DNA of 64,000 bases from Selaginella moellendorffii (lineage: Eukaryota > Streptophyta > Lycopodiopsida > Selaginellales > Selaginellaceae), in NCBI RefSeq assembly GCF_000143415.4, contig NW_003314276.1, positions 521,630 to 585,629 of the forward strand, in the 5' to 3' direction. The notes beneath the pieces are model-generated. The model made no database searches and was not told where the DNA came from. It was given only the letters and a program-made list of their open reading frames with translations. Position numbers and translations under genes: made by a program. This document shows positions 1 to 12,869 of this stretch, in pieces (position 1 is the stretch's first letter; every line of letters starts with the position of its first letter).

Positions 1-3000
1 GAGTGTTTGCGGACTCCCTTTTCAAATCTCAAGAAAAATCTTTTAGTGGCATTCGTTTCGGATTAGATAACTGCCAGTAGCACGTTATTGCTCACAGGTA
101 GCTCACAATTACAGTAATATTTTTAAAAAAAGATGAACAACCTTAACAGTAAGCTATTTTTTTTTTGTTGTGCGGAGGTTTTTAGATGTTTAAAATGTTT
201 TCCAACCAAGAAAGACGTTCCAATCTGGGGCGGGTTTTCTATTAATGAGAATGGCATCAAATAAAAAAGATGTATGTGGATGTAAATTCTCATCTTAAGG
301 ATCACCTAAGACACTACATTATCTCAAGACAATAGCAGCGCTCTAACAGCACCTCGAGAAATTGAACACTTTGGGAAAGGGCATTATGAACATGTAGGCC
401 AGGCCTGGAATTCTCCGGAACACGAGTAATAACCACCCGGGAACCTCATAGGTGTTTCCTGGAGGTCAAAGTCTGGCCCAGGATTGACGAGAGGTTGTTA
501 TTTTTCTTTTTTGAAATATCACAAAAAGGAATGTGGGGAGCTTGGTTATCAAGCTCAAAACACGGGAAAAGAAAGGGCCAAACAGCTGCACAAGTATATA
601 TACACTTCAAAATCAAGTGGCAAAGTTTTGGATTTCTTTCTTTTTTTGCTCATGAAACTGAAGAAAAAAAAGGCGATGCTTGTTAGAAGTGGATGACTCA
701 AGTATTTATGCAACAAGTAGGAATATATAAAAGCGACATTCATCAACATTCAAAAGCAGGAGAATGAGACATGGAGCTCGTGGACCGCATGCATGGAATG
801 CATGTAGAAGTGTAGTTAAAGTAGTTTTTTCCTACGAACTTCCATTCTATCACGATCTGTGAAGTACTTGGTAGCAGATGGTGGCCATCAATTTGTGCTT
901 TACTACTAAACCTTTTGCAGATCCAGAATACTTGAATCTTGAATGTCCAAAATCTTGCTTGGCTATCGACTAATTTATGCTTGCTTTTTTTCTAAGTAAA
1001 CAACTCCGAAGAAGCTCAATTTAATATGCATGCAATCTTTGACTCCAACACAAATTTGGAAATCCACATAATCCTTCAAAACTAATGACTGTTAGTCAAA
1101 ATTCATTCACAGGGTTGTAACACAAGATGTTTCACTGTCAAGCCTTGAAGAGTGCAGACAGTGCTGGCGATTGGCCAAAGGAGATTGGTACTCAATTAAA
1201 ACCTGCCATGCTATAACCAAGAACTTGAAAGCAAAAAAATGATTACCTGTGAAGGTCCGTGAGTCTAATACTTGTTCATGATTTCTTGCACTTCGAAAAG
1301 GTAGGTTTGAAGAAAAGTTTTACCTGGATTCTGATGTAATTCCTGCATTGCATTGGTTGTCTCTTCACCATGTCAGAGGTTTCAAACCTTTGAATGGTAG
1401 CAGTACATACAAGGCAGTCGTCAAATGTAACATCCCAAATGAACTGCCTGGTGCAGCTTCAGACACCCCTTTGCTGCCATGTAAAACAGCTGTAACAAAT
1501 AAAAGGAATGATATGCCTCAAAAGATCTACAGTGTGATATATATTTCAGACCAACTGCATTTCACAAGCCGTGCAAACAAGTTGTACTTATGGAGACAGT
1601 CTCAAGTGGAAAAGACAATGGTAACTGTGTCCATAAGAACAGAAGATGAGGTCTAGATATGGCATGCAATCTGTAAACCATGCACGGACAGTTGTACGTG
1701 GCTGTATATAACCAGGCATTGTCCAGGTGGCAGCACCACATTGGCTGAATCCGAGTCTACACATGTACATGGTTGGATATTCCTGGAACATCACCCACAA
1801 ATATTTTCTAGAATCTAATGGCCATTCCCATCATGTTCATGACCCATACTATGACCCATTTCATGAGTCACGAAGGCAGGATCCCAGTCACCCTTTTTAT
1901 GAATCTCAGGTCCATTTCATGGTTTTGTTATCCCAAATTACCCAAGACTCTGTAGTCCTTCTCATTCATTAAGTTCACAATGTCACAACAAAGTAGAAGA
2001 CTAGAAGAGAAAATTGGCATAATACAAGGCAAGTACTTATCATAATGTGCTCATCTATAGCTAATTCTATAGTGTAAGTTCAACCAACTGTCAGGACCAT
2101 AGGGTAGGCAAAGATCTTCAACAAATGTTGAAACCTAAAGTACCACAACTATAGCAACTGCCAGTGGGTTGTATAATTTGGCTCGACCATCTTGTATTAC
2201 TAGCAATTCCATGTATTACCAAAGCTACAAGTGCAACAATTGTCTCATAACATGAAATTAGTGGCAAACTAAAAGGCAATGGCAAACTAAAAGGCAGTGC
2301 TATATCACAATAGCAAAGTAGAGAATTTCACCAAAATACTAAAATTTCTTTTGTAGCTTCAGAGATACAATAAGCTTTTAAAACTTGTTAAAAGGCAAGT
2401 CTAAATTAACCATTGTAGTGAAAAATTAAAAATCCAGGGTTTTGGGTGAGCAAGGATGGGCCAAAACTATTAAATGTATGTTGTTTGTTGTGGTAGAAAG
2501 ATTAGAATATTTAAAGATAGAAGTGTTCTCCATCCCCTAGTAGGCAATAACTTCTTTTCTATGTTTCATTGTATTGATCCTACTCTCATACAGCTTCATC
2601 AATCCTTCTCCCTCTCATTCCATAGAGTAGGTAAAAGGTTTCCTAAACCGTATAGTGCTTTGGATTTACTCAGCATATGAAACAAAGATCTGGCTACAAA
2701 AAGGCTCTAGGCTTGTGTCCAATTGGGTTAAAACTCATCCACATGCTTGTGGCCAGCAGTCCAAGCCAGCTTCTAGCACCAAGCCCAAACAAAAGGGGAA
2801 TGATATCAAAGACAAAGATGTAAAGAAGGATAGTTATATGACTGTTGAAGTCTAAATGAACCACACAGTCTAGAAGATTGTGGCTCTTGTTCCCAGAGTA
2901 GCAACAGTAATCCCATTCTAGAAAATTTATCGGTAACCCAACTATATCTTTGTCTATTGAAGGAAACAAGTGAAAAATTAAATGCCCAATAAAAATGGAA

Positions 3001-3480
3001 TATTCTCATGATGAACTTGGACTTTAATATTTGTTTGTAGAGTTTAGACAGTTTTGGAATTTCTTACTTTAAATTCACATTCACCATTTTTCAAGTGTTC
3101 CCTATGAGACTAGGCTAGAAAGCAATTGATATAGCAAGTATTGTGTGCACTCCTTGCTACGATAGCTTGTTGAGAACAAGCTCTCTCAAGCAAGTCTGGG
3201 CTGTGGGATGCTAGCCAGGCTGGTTGTTAACTGTATTACACCAAATCCATATTGGCTCACCCTACCTAAATTCAAGGGAGTCACATGCAAAGTGGTGCAA
3301 TTTCGAGAGTAACTTTCTATTCATTTTTGCAAAAGAAGCAATTTTCAAGTTAGGAGGATTATCACTCATAAACCATATCCATACCAATGATCTCAATGAT
3401 CTCAATGATCCAGGTGCACAAGTTCTAACCCATATGGTTACATATGGTTAACCCATGAGGCACTTGATGAATTGCTTTGG
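1..3480. other. AT-rich left flank, no gene recognised
   Basis: No reading frame here has a recognisable domain, and no LTR, tRNA or terminal repeat was found. Short open frames up to about 100 codons occur, as expected by chance. I see nothing I can name. Confidence 0.5.
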
Positions 3481-4696
3481 CTAGATGATTGTATGGACTT
3501 GGAAAACTTGAAAAAACACATTTGTGACAATTCTAGCCAATGTGACAAGTAGGATCCTTCTCCAATAGGGTCTTTGCCATGTCTCCATTGTCATTAAGTG
3601 AGCAAAACCTGCCTTTAGTATATCTACCACCTGCTTTGGCTCATTGAACAACACTTGCCACACTACCGTAGATATGCATTCTTCCATATTGTCAACATAG
3701 TTGTCATTGATCTTCAACTATAGTTGTAGGAGTTAGTTGAGATGCACAATTGCAAGTTCCTTAAGAGCATCTCAATTGCAAGTTCCTTAAGAATGGCTTC
3801 CGCAAACTCCTCCTAAACCTGTTTAGAGCCTCAATCTGTCACCTCTCAGAGAATGTTCATAGCATTCCTCACAATGGGCAAGATGGACTTCAGATCCATT
3901 TCAAATATTTTACCTTGGCATAATCTCTTGTCATCTTGCTTAGGCACCTCCTCTGTTGCTATTGCAAGCATGGCTATCATGCACATCTATGCATGTCAAT
4001 ACCTGGACATTATTCTCAAACACTTGGAAAAGAAGCCAATCCACAAACATCGCCTACATATTGAATACTTGTTAGAAAGAATTACAAAGGACCATCGAGA
4101 CTTACCAAGTTTCTATGACACTCCCGCAATCATGTCATATCAGGTAGCATCCTTAGATGCCAGTGGGCACCACCTTCTCCCATCACAAACATTCCCATCA
4201 ACTGCAAAGTGCAAAATATATGCCTTTGGCATCCACAATTTGGTCTTCCCAAAAAAGAAAAAAAACCATCGCCAAGTTCTACCACATACACCATGCTATG
4301 GCTTGTTAGATGCAGTTGGAGCTAAATTTTGATGGTAGCAAAAAGCAAATCTATACTGTTAGCCTTGAGCTATGCAACCTGTACAGTTGAAGCATCGCAT
4401 TGTCAATGAGGAAACACAAGAAATGCATGTAGAGTGTTTATGCTCATTCAACAAGTCCCTCAAACTTTGAATTGCATCCTTGTTTCTTTGTAGGTGCATA
4501 GAAAATATATTCAATATGAGAAAGCGTAGTGATGAGAGAATTATAACTCACCTTCTTTCCTAGTACCAAGATGTGGTCTCCTTCAATATGTTCTCTCTCC
4601 TTGTTATGCTTGATGCAATAGTGGGGAAGTCCTAAATGCTGCCATCATAAAAGAGTCATTCAAAGTCAGCCTCAAGGACCCTTACAGCAGCTAGGA

Positions 4697-5108
4697 CTAA
4701 TTGCCACTCTTGCCAGTGTCTAGGCTATAGTCATTTAGCATATGACTTAGAAAAGCCTCACCACCCACCCAGACAAGTTCAACATGGCTAACAATGGCTA
4801 AAACCATGTTTTCATCCCCTCTACTTCCAATGCCAAAGTTTCCCAACAACTTATGCTTCAACCATTGCACTAGATGGCAAAGGTTTAGGTCATTTGTGGT
4901 CACCAACTCCATCTCTATAGCTGCATCCATGAGCTCCTATATGCAAAACAGGTTGAGCCGTATATCCTCCCTATTTGCAAGTGCAATAGCATTGTTGTAT
5001 TGGTCACTTGAGTCAAGCCATTGCTTTTGGTTGAACAAAAACTTGCATGCATTTTTATTAAGCCTTAGACCACACAATTCAAGGAAGACACTTACATGGA
5101 GATGTTGA
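4697..5108 (-). pseudogene. Unidentified coding-like relic
   Basis: On the minus strand one frame stays open for roughly 135 codons except for a single TAG near 4,940. Its composition is protein-like (mixed charged, aromatic and small residues) rather than low complexity. More minus-strand stretches of the same character lie at about 3,480-4,330 and 5,410-5,520, broken by many stops. The 5,520 stretch is preceded on the minus strand by an AG that could be an intron acceptor. I do not recognise the family. It could be a decayed gene or a DNA-transposon coding region. No terminal inverted repeats were found to settle this. Confidence 0.3.
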
Positions 5109-5758
5109 TATCATTTAGTAACTTTGTGACTTGTGCTAATGCCCCACCCATGTTTTCAGAAAAGGATGGTGGGGGAATGTCAACTTCTTCTAGCCCTTTA
5201 GGGCCTTCTTGGCTATTGTAGGTAAGAAGTGGATGCTCTCAAGAACATAGAACTTGTATAATGGACACAGTGAAAGCCATAAAAGTTTTTTTTACCTACA
5301 ACAACTTTTGCAACTGATATCTCTGGTAAAAGATATCCATAACAAATATCTAATTCTATCTCCTCTTGGGGCAATGAGTTATTGTTGACATCATTGATGC
5401 TCCTTCTCTACCACTTTATACTCATATTTTTCCTCAATAGGAACTTCTTGGCTGCCAACAGAGAGGTGCACTTCTTCTGCTACAGCTTGGATTTTAGCAG
5501 AAGTTGGGTTGTTCTTGGCACCTAGATGCATACCAAAACACTAATACTAAAGTATTATATTGTAAAGTTTACCATACCTTTTGTTAGTTCTTAGAGCTAG
5601 GCCACGTGCTTTCATTTGGTTTATGTTCTAGTGAGTAATGGTGAGATACTTGACCATGTTGTATAAGAAAATGACCATCAAGAGGGAAAAGGTGCTTTTG
5701 TTGTAAATGTAAACTCTTTGTGGGCCAGCCAGGCGATTGGATCGAACATGCTGACTAT

Positions 5759-6695
5759 TGTAAACTCCTGAATTTGGACTTTCCGAGAAGTTGTACTATT
5801 TAAACCCAAGGACACTTAACCCCAAGTATCCCAAAATCTTTAACTAATTGAAAAAACGGGTGCACTTTTATTTATAGGCCTTTTCCCTTTGTATTTGAAC
5901 CCCTATAGATCATTTTTCAAATTGTTCCCTTTGGTTGCTTACAGCTTCTTCATAAGTTCACACCCTTGTGAACGGAAGTTAAGAGCTATAACTCTCCCGA
6001 AAGCCCTACTCTCTTGACACCCTACCCCTTGGGTCGAGCCTAGCTAGAGTAAGCTGGACTTGTTAGATATCAATCAACATGTGGTGCAATTCCCCTAGCC
6101 AACTAATAGAGTCAGACTCAAGACCTCTTTGATACTAAATATAAACTCCTGAATTTAAACATTCCAGAAGGTCAACTAACCCAATACTATTCAAACCCAA
6201 TGACACTTAATTTCAAGTATTCTAAGACCCTTAACCAATTGGAAAAAGGGGTGCACTCTTATTTATAGGCCCTTTCCCTTTATATTTGAACCCTTATAGA
6301 TCATCTCTCAAGTCGTTCTCTTTTTGGTTATTTATAATTGTTAGTTGTTGTTTGCAAAATTATGCTATAAGATCCTAAGTTTGGACTTCTTGGGAGGTCA
6401 CCCAACCTAGTACTATTCAACCCAAGGACGCTTAACCCCAAATATCCCAAGACCCTGAACCAATTAGAAAAGGGGGTGCACTTTTATTTATAGGCCTTTT
6501 CCCTATATATTTAAACCCCTATGGATCACTTCTCAAATCGTTCCCTTTGGTTGCTTACAATCCACCACGGCTCCCTACAAGTTCACAGACCCTTAACCAA
6601 TTGGAAAAGGGGGTGCACTCTTGTTTATGGGCCCTTCCCTCTATATTTGAACCCTTATGGATCATCTCTCAAGTCATTCTCTTTGGTTTCTTACA
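5759..6695 (-). mobile_element. Tandem cluster of TRIM-like elements (four LTR copies)
   Basis: Four related copies of a roughly 190-bp LTR lie in a row: 5,759-5,943, 6,140-6,336, 6,366-6,559, and a truncated copy at about 6,587-6,695. Complete copies begin TGTAAACTCCTGA and end GGTTGCTTACA. Between copies one and two is a roughly 195-bp internal segment. Just left of the second LTR it carries CTCTTTGATACTA, the complement of a degraded initiator-tRNA-Met primer-binding site, so the element runs on the minus strand. There is no coding capacity, which fits a TRIM (terminal-repeat retrotransposon in miniature). Copy three is followed by the first ~25 nt of the internal segment, which then jumps into copy four. 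Another copy stands alone at 17,680-17,874. Confidence 0.75.
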
Positions 6696-6699
6696 TATG

Positions 6700-9600
6700 C
6701 ATAACTATCACCAATAGGGAGATATTCTAGCACCAAAAACAAGGGAAAAAAATAGTACAAGTCCAATAAAAAAAGGGTGTTATATATACCTCTAGCTTAG
6801 TTGGGAGTCAAGGTAAATCCTAGTGTGTACTCGTTGCCCTAGAGCTTGTATGGGTTTTAGTCAATCTCTCAAACAATGATGCTGATGAGTGGTGAGATGC
6901 CTCAATAGCCTAAATAGAACAGGGAGTGAGAAACATAAATTACACTCAAGAACCAACCAACTTACCGAGGCTTGCCATTTACAAGATGTTGAAGAAGATA
7001 GCATGGAGGCAATACAGCATTGGTATGGCAGCTAAGTTGCCTCTTCTATAGGGGAAGACATGGTGCAATTGTTGGCACAAAAGCCCCTAATGCCATGGTG
7101 TTGGTGCTTCTCATTCTTGTAACATTCACCCATACAAGTGTGGTAGGGACACACTTATGGGTTTCCAAAATAGGTAGAGATGCATTATGCTTGTGGGAAG
7201 GCTACTGGCTCATTGGTTGCCACAAACAAAGCCAGCATCAGTGAAATTTTGGAGAATTTGCATATGCTCTAGAGTAGAGATTTAGATGCTCCTTTTTGCT
7301 TGCTCATATGTTGTGGGAAGAAGTGGGATTGATCTTGTGGCCACCACAATTGTTCTTGGGGCTGCTCCAGGTTTGGGAAGATCTAATGGATTGTTTGTGT
7401 TGTTTGGGGGGTACCCCTCCTCTCCCTTTGTGGTATTGACCCAAATGCCTGCAAAACAATAAAGAGGAGGCAAAGAGTGAGAGGAGGATAAAGCTAAAGG
7501 ATTGATCACTCACCATTGTGCTTGGATCTATAGTGCTGAATCAAAGAAAATCATTGATTATTGGATAAAGTTGAATTGTGAACTTGCCACATTTGAGGAA
7601 CCCTAGAAGCTGTGTGGCAAAAATACAAACAATAATGATTGATTCAATCATGGGCCAATTACAACACAATCTTGCAAGATTGACAATCAAATATTGGTAA
7701 GGAAAGACCCTGACATGTCTTGGATCTCTTTTCCATCTTGGATTGGAACAATGTTGCAAGAGAAGAACAAAATCAAAGTACCACAAGGAATTGAAATTCT
7801 TACCCAAGTTCTCACTCCATGGGTTGAAATAGATTATTAGGAACATGAGATGGCTTGTAGAATTAGCCACAACAATAGGGACATGCCTTATGAAGATTCT
7901 ATGTAGCAACCTAGTGGGAAATATCCTTTGCAAGGTAAGGTGGTAATACATATATGAAACTTTGTATGTGCCATAGATTGAAGACATCCAAAATTCTGAT
8001 AACTTGAACAAGTGCTTATAAAACCATATAACATGCTCAAAAAGTTCACACCACAAGTGCTCAAAGTGCTTCAACAAAGTAGTGAGTAGTTGATTAGCTA
8101 AGAGACACAAATGCACTATACCTAGTTTTGTGTTGTATAAAACTTTTAGCTCTTACCCCCCAATAGCTCACCATATTAGCCTCAACCTTATGCTCAAGGG
8201 CATTGTCACTTCTCAATCATGTTGGCCTACCAAAGTGCCTCACATCCCATGCATAAGTGTTAACAATGGCATATACTTGCTTTGTGGTTGAGAGCTCACA
8301 AGAAACAATGTAATGAGTTATACCACAGATCACATCATGAACATAAAAACCATATGTCACAAGCTTGCAATAAGATTAGTTCCTAAGAATAGTTTGTAGA
8401 ATATAAAATTGAACTCACAGTCCATATGGCACAGTGCATAAGGCATATCATTTGAATATACTCGTTGGCAAATTCTAGTCATGTGTCTTTGTTGGAGTCT
8501 AGCTGGATTGTGTATAGCTAAAGCTTGCTGTATTTTATGTTGACTAAAACAATATCCTGCGATTCTACAGCTGTAGCAAGAGTTGATAATCCCCCCAGTT
8601 TTTGCTAGCATGATTCATAAAAATATTAGTTGGATAAGATTCACAAGATTCAATACCTCTCCTGGTGGCATCCTGTTATATACACCTCTTCAATTGGGAT
8701 CGATGAGCCTCATGTACTTGTACAGCATTAGCCTTGAAACTCCAAGGTAAGTTTCAAGGTAACTATTAGTTTTGGTCTCGAGAATTTTAAGTTGCATCCA
8801 AGTGGTAAAATCAGTTGGACTTCCAAAGCCTCGCAAATTTTCAAATCCCTATCCTCAATTATCTCGTTCTCAGCACTTCATTAATAAGAAACATCAATGC
8901 TATGATAGGCAACACTATATTCTTCATTCTCCACTAGACCTGCTTCTCCAATTAGATAAGGTAAATTGAAAAGCCTACACAAACCAATTGCTTCCACACA
9001 AGCCATTAGGAAATACCCTAGGCTAGACAGTTTTGACCCTACAATAGGATGATCTACAAACAGGAAATAGACTTCACCTCCTACTAGAAAACTCATCTAC
9101 CATGCTAGTTGAATCCCGTCTTGGGCAGCAACATTAGGGACCAGGACAAACACCGACCCTAAGTCAACAAGTCAAAGTCATGCTCATGTTGAATCAATGA
9201 ATGAATGGTCCTTGCATGTGCATGATAATGGAAACAAGCCATGGCCATGCAATGGGTGTATTATGGCCATAAAATTCTAGACAAATTGTAGGACATGGAT
9301 AGTCTTGTGCATTCAGTTTTTCAGACGCTTGCATATGATTGTCAGTGCATGGTTTACAAACTGCATGCCATACTAGCAGCACAAGGAGCAGCACTGGTAA
9401 ACCCTTAGGGAAGATGGCCTAGTTGTTACTGTGGGACTGCCCATTGCATCCTAGACTTCCTTGTAATAAACACCTCATGGAATCACATGGTTTCTAACAA
9501 AATGAAAAATATAAAACTTCTTGAAGGTTAGACAAGGCATGTAGTTTTCTGCACCAAATTTTAAAAAAAAATTTCAGCAAGAATTTTTCATTTGCTAATC

Positions 9601-9990
9601 CATTGTATTACAATTGTTAAAGTCTTACATTCAGTTTTTGATGTGGGAAGAATTGAGATCCAGAAAGGCGGTCAAGATCAAACCTCCATCAAATCCTTGC
9701 ATAGACTGTAAATTTTTAGACAATGCAAGGTGTAAAGTTTTTATGGAGGTTTGATCTTTGCTTGCTCCGTTAACAACAGGACTTCTATAACTTGGTTCAT
9801 AGCCTGTGGTTCTCAACATGATGCATGAGACTTTCTTTTACTTTCTTATATGTTTAGTTTGAATAGCTTTCACGTTTAATGTACATGATGCTTGTAGTGG
9901 TAGTATTACAGCAAATTACTTCACAGAAAAAGCCAAAGAAAATAAGAAATTCATGTAATTGTTAAAGGCTGATATCCTTAAATATAATAG
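6700..9990. other. AT-rich region with unidentified decayed sequence
   Basis: No complete gene is recognised. A minus-strand frame at 7,541-8,116 is open for 191 codons but is very rich in Leu, Phe, His and Trp and looks like the antisense of something else. Its plus strand has several protein-like stretches separated by stops. A minus-strand stretch at 7,282-7,509 also looks protein-like. None matches a family I know. Confidence 0.3.
9674..9758. repeat. Inverted repeat (possible hairpin), 16-bp perfect arms
   Basis: AAGATCAAACCTCCAT at 9,674-9,689 is matched exactly by its reverse complement at 9,743-9,758. A second short pairing block (TTGCAT) sits further in. The transcript of either strand could fold into a stem of about 85 nt with a bulged middle, the size range of a plant miRNA precursor or a small MITE remnant. 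No known miRNA was recognised. Confidence 0.5.
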
Positions 9991-9993
9991 GTT

Positions 9994-10243
9994 ATGACCC
10001 TTCAAAGTGTCAATCGAAGACAACTGAATTGGATGGACTGCAAGAGATGCATCTAGTTGGCAGGCACCATTTAGATTTCCCAGAAGGTATCATCTATTAT
10101 GTTTAGCTTACTAATATTGTGTTGGTTGTATAGAGGTCTGCGATTAACGGATGTCAAATTGAGAATCACACATTGTGGTATTTGCCACACTAATTTACAT
10201 TTAATTCACAATGAATGGGGATCCTCCAAGTATCCCATGGTTT
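9994..10243 (+). pseudogene. Cinnamyl alcohol dehydrogenase pseudogene, 5' part
   Basis: This is the amino-terminal part of a zinc-dependent CAD-type alcohol dehydrogenase. Exon 1 ends at 10,086 with a segment reading ...TARDASS...FPRR, the conserved CAD N-terminus. A 47-nt intron (10,087-10,133, GT..AG) follows. Exon 2 then carries the catalytic zinc motif region CGICHTNLH (usually CHTDLH) and NEWGSSKYPMV. At that point the reading frame is cut by retrotransposon element A. The next codons (V-P, usually followed by G-H-E) resume at 33,199. Exon 1 has at least one frame problem near 10,030 and no clean ATG in frame. CAD reduces hydroxycinnamyl aldehydes in lignin synthesis, but this copy cannot encode an active enzyme. 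Confidence 0.85.
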
Positions 10244-11275
10244 TGTGAGCCACAAATTTTTCCTTTCCAATTTGCCAGTTTACTTTGTTTATCTAACCAA
10301 TACTACCTTGGCCTTAGTTAAATTCCCTTGCCAAAGTTCTCGCTTATTGTACCAGCTCTTACTTGGTCCTACTTAGTTTTAGCTACTGATTGCACGAGTA
10401 ACGGAGCATTGCCATCCATCCACGGATTCCCAAATCTCTCCCAATCCCTTTCCTCGGGTTAGACTAGACTTAAGGTTCAACTATGCTCCCCATAGGCATA
10501 AACAGCCAAGCACACCAAGCCACCAAGTTCCTAACATCCCTTGGTACAACAAGATTTAATCATGGAACCCTCTAAATCCTAAGTCTTGGGTGCAACACTT
10601 GATTAGGGACACCGGAATTAAACACTGTGGCCTAATAGCCTGGTGTGGGTACCCTTACTCTCCCACTTCCATCCCAAAGGGAAGGTCCAAGCCCCTAGGA
10701 AGGGTGAGAACCAATGAGCTACAAGGCACTCAAGTGGGACACCACTCCACATGAGCCAGTTGGTTTCCCTTCTGGGAGTGGGAGTTGCTTTTGAGCACTT
10801 CCTTGGGTAGCCCCTTTGGCGCCACCCGAGTCCATGCTCACTCCCACCCAAGGCCCCTCAGCCCCAGTCTCAACCTCAAGTCAGTTTGGAAGCACCACTA
10901 GAGAGTTCTTTCAAGACTAGTTCCTAGACCTCACTACCCTTAGTATACTTTTAGTATTCAAACTTGGTCTTGGACTTGACCTCAGACTCAATCTCGAACT
11001 CGATCTTGGACCCGACCTTAGACTCTATCTCCAACTCAATCTCAGACTCGGTCTTGGACTCAATCTCGGATTTCGGACTGGGTCTTGAACTTGGTCTTCA
11101 ACTCGGTCTCGAACTCGGTCTCAAACTTGGTCTTGGACTCGATCTCAGACTCGGTCTCGAACTCGGTCTTAGAATTGGTCTCAGACTCGGTCTCATCCAA
11201 TGAACTCTATATCATTTTTATCGTGCTTTCAGGGATCTTTTAGCCTTTGACACCTCAGAAAGTTGGTTCCTTACA
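10244..11275 (-). repeat. Element A left (3') LTR
   Basis: 1,032-bp copy of the family A LTR, starting TGTGAGCCACAAATTTT and ending TTCCTTACA. It is homologous along its length to 22,004-23,167, 28,403-29,562 and 32,123-33,198. It contains a degenerate hexamer tract (CTCGGA/CTCGAA-type units) at about 10,960-11,200. Confidence 0.85.
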
Positions 11276-11284
11276 ACTCCATCT

Positions 11285-11317
11285 GGGGGCATCCCCCCAC
11301 TTAGTGGTGTGCCTAAG
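11285..11317 (-). other. Two-hairpin module, element A
   Basis: Just inside the 3' LTR lie two adjacent inverted repeats: GGGGG-CAT-CCCCC (11,285-11,297), then CTTAG, an 8-nt loop, CTAAG (11,300-11,317). The same pair occurs in A' (23,247-23,279) and in element C (17,619-17,652). A copy with only the second hairpin intact is at 18,013-18,030. Confidence 0.6.
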
Positions 11318-12519
11318 TTAGCCTCCCCAGCCAAGAGCCCATAACAATAGAATATATGTGTCCCTATACCCCTCCCCTCACCACGCCCTAGTATGGGGTT
11401 GGGACTTGAACCCAGCCTTGCTTTACTAGAGGGTGTCCCGAATGTGATTTCGGGTATCGAAAGTTACCTGTCGGTTAGTCCTTACGGACACTCTTATCTT
11501 ACTGCCACGATGGCAGGAGGTCGGTATTGCTGGACCCATTATCAGTTTCCCACTTGAGCTAGTTGAGAAACTGGTCAATGACCATGAACTTAGATCGGAT
11601 AAACATAAGGTAGGAACCCTATGTGTTTCTTGTTGAGCATACTCGGCCCGGTTTGAGAAACTTGAGTCATTGGCTTGCACTTGCTAGTATCAAGAACCCC
11701 TGTGATATTGAGATTGGTCCCTCAATATCGCTAGATGATAGCTTACCGTGTCTGCCAAACACCCTTGCTATCATGCCCTTTGTGTTGGTCTCATTTCTGT
11801 CCCAAATGCTATTTATGGAAAGTGTCCAGATTTGCTTATTTGGCATATCTACGGAATGTAGAGATTGTCCTGAACACAATGGTGTTCGTCCCATGTCCAA
11901 ATTCGCAATCTAGGGACATTCTATATTTAGTAAGTTTCGAGCTTGTCCCAGAGACTAACTCCTGATACTAAGGGAGGTTTGGGGTGAAAGCCCAAAGCGT
12001 GTGTTCCTGAGGGGGGGGGGGGGGGAGGGGCTGTGGGGGGTTCCAAATGTATAGTAGGGATAGTGGGTAGGTCGGGCATGGCCGACCAACCTGAGGCATA
12101 GTCTAGCTACCGCTTGTGTGCCTGTCTTTGTTCTGCATCCGGCTTGGGTCTAAGCCCAAGTTCCATTCCATGCTAGCTGGTGGAGTACCCATATCCTCAC
12201 GTTAGGCCACTGGTATGCCGAAATAGCGCGAGACTCCATTTGGCTCCGTTTTGCATGCTAGTCCTGGCATTGGGATGCTGGTTGTTCTAGGACTGTTCCA
12301 AGTCGCTTCGGGCTCCTATCCCTTCGCTCCTTGGGCTGTACGCTCGGGAGTAGCTTCGTGGTTCGGTTCCGTCACTCCTTGGCTCCATGCTTGGGAGTTT
12401 GGCACCGTTCCTTCGTTCAGTGGCCCAAGGCCCTGAACCTCGGGTTCCACACCACGGTCCTTTGGACACGTGGCATCTGTCACGTGGCACAAAGAGGGTT
12501 TAGGTTCCGCTTCGTGGTG

Positions 12520-12548
12520 TTATCCTATGGTAAATCACCATAGGATAA
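12520..12548. repeat. Perfect 12-bp hairpin at LTR end of insertion B
   Basis: TTATCCTATGGT (12,520-12,531), a 5-nt loop, then the exact reverse complement (12,537-12,548). It lies 24 bp before the LTR-like 3' end at 12,572, so it could be a transcript-end structure. That role is inferred from position only. Confidence 0.6.
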
Positions 12549-12869
12549 AGGGTAAAAACCACGTGCGTTACATTTCGTATCAGAGACAACTGTAGCACAC
12601 CTTACTCCACACAAGAGGAAGGACGTACGCATGGATGCCCAATACGTACGATTTCAAATTTAGGGGTAGGAATATACCTTGCTCAAGGGTATATTATACT
12701 TTTTAAGTAGCCACTAATCAATGGGAATCGAACCCGTGCCATTTACTCCGATACCAACTGTAGCGCACCTTATCTCTCTCCCCTTAAGCTAATTGGAAAA
12801 GGGGCAATTGCTTGATGAGAGAGCCCTTAGTGGCTATTTTATCCCCATTTATGCCCCAAGGTTCCAAGG

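Noticed and set aside
7541-8116. 191-codon minus-strand ORF
   Set aside because: Composition (Leu, Phe, His, Trp, Tyr) looks like antisense of another sequence, and there is no domain or gene context.
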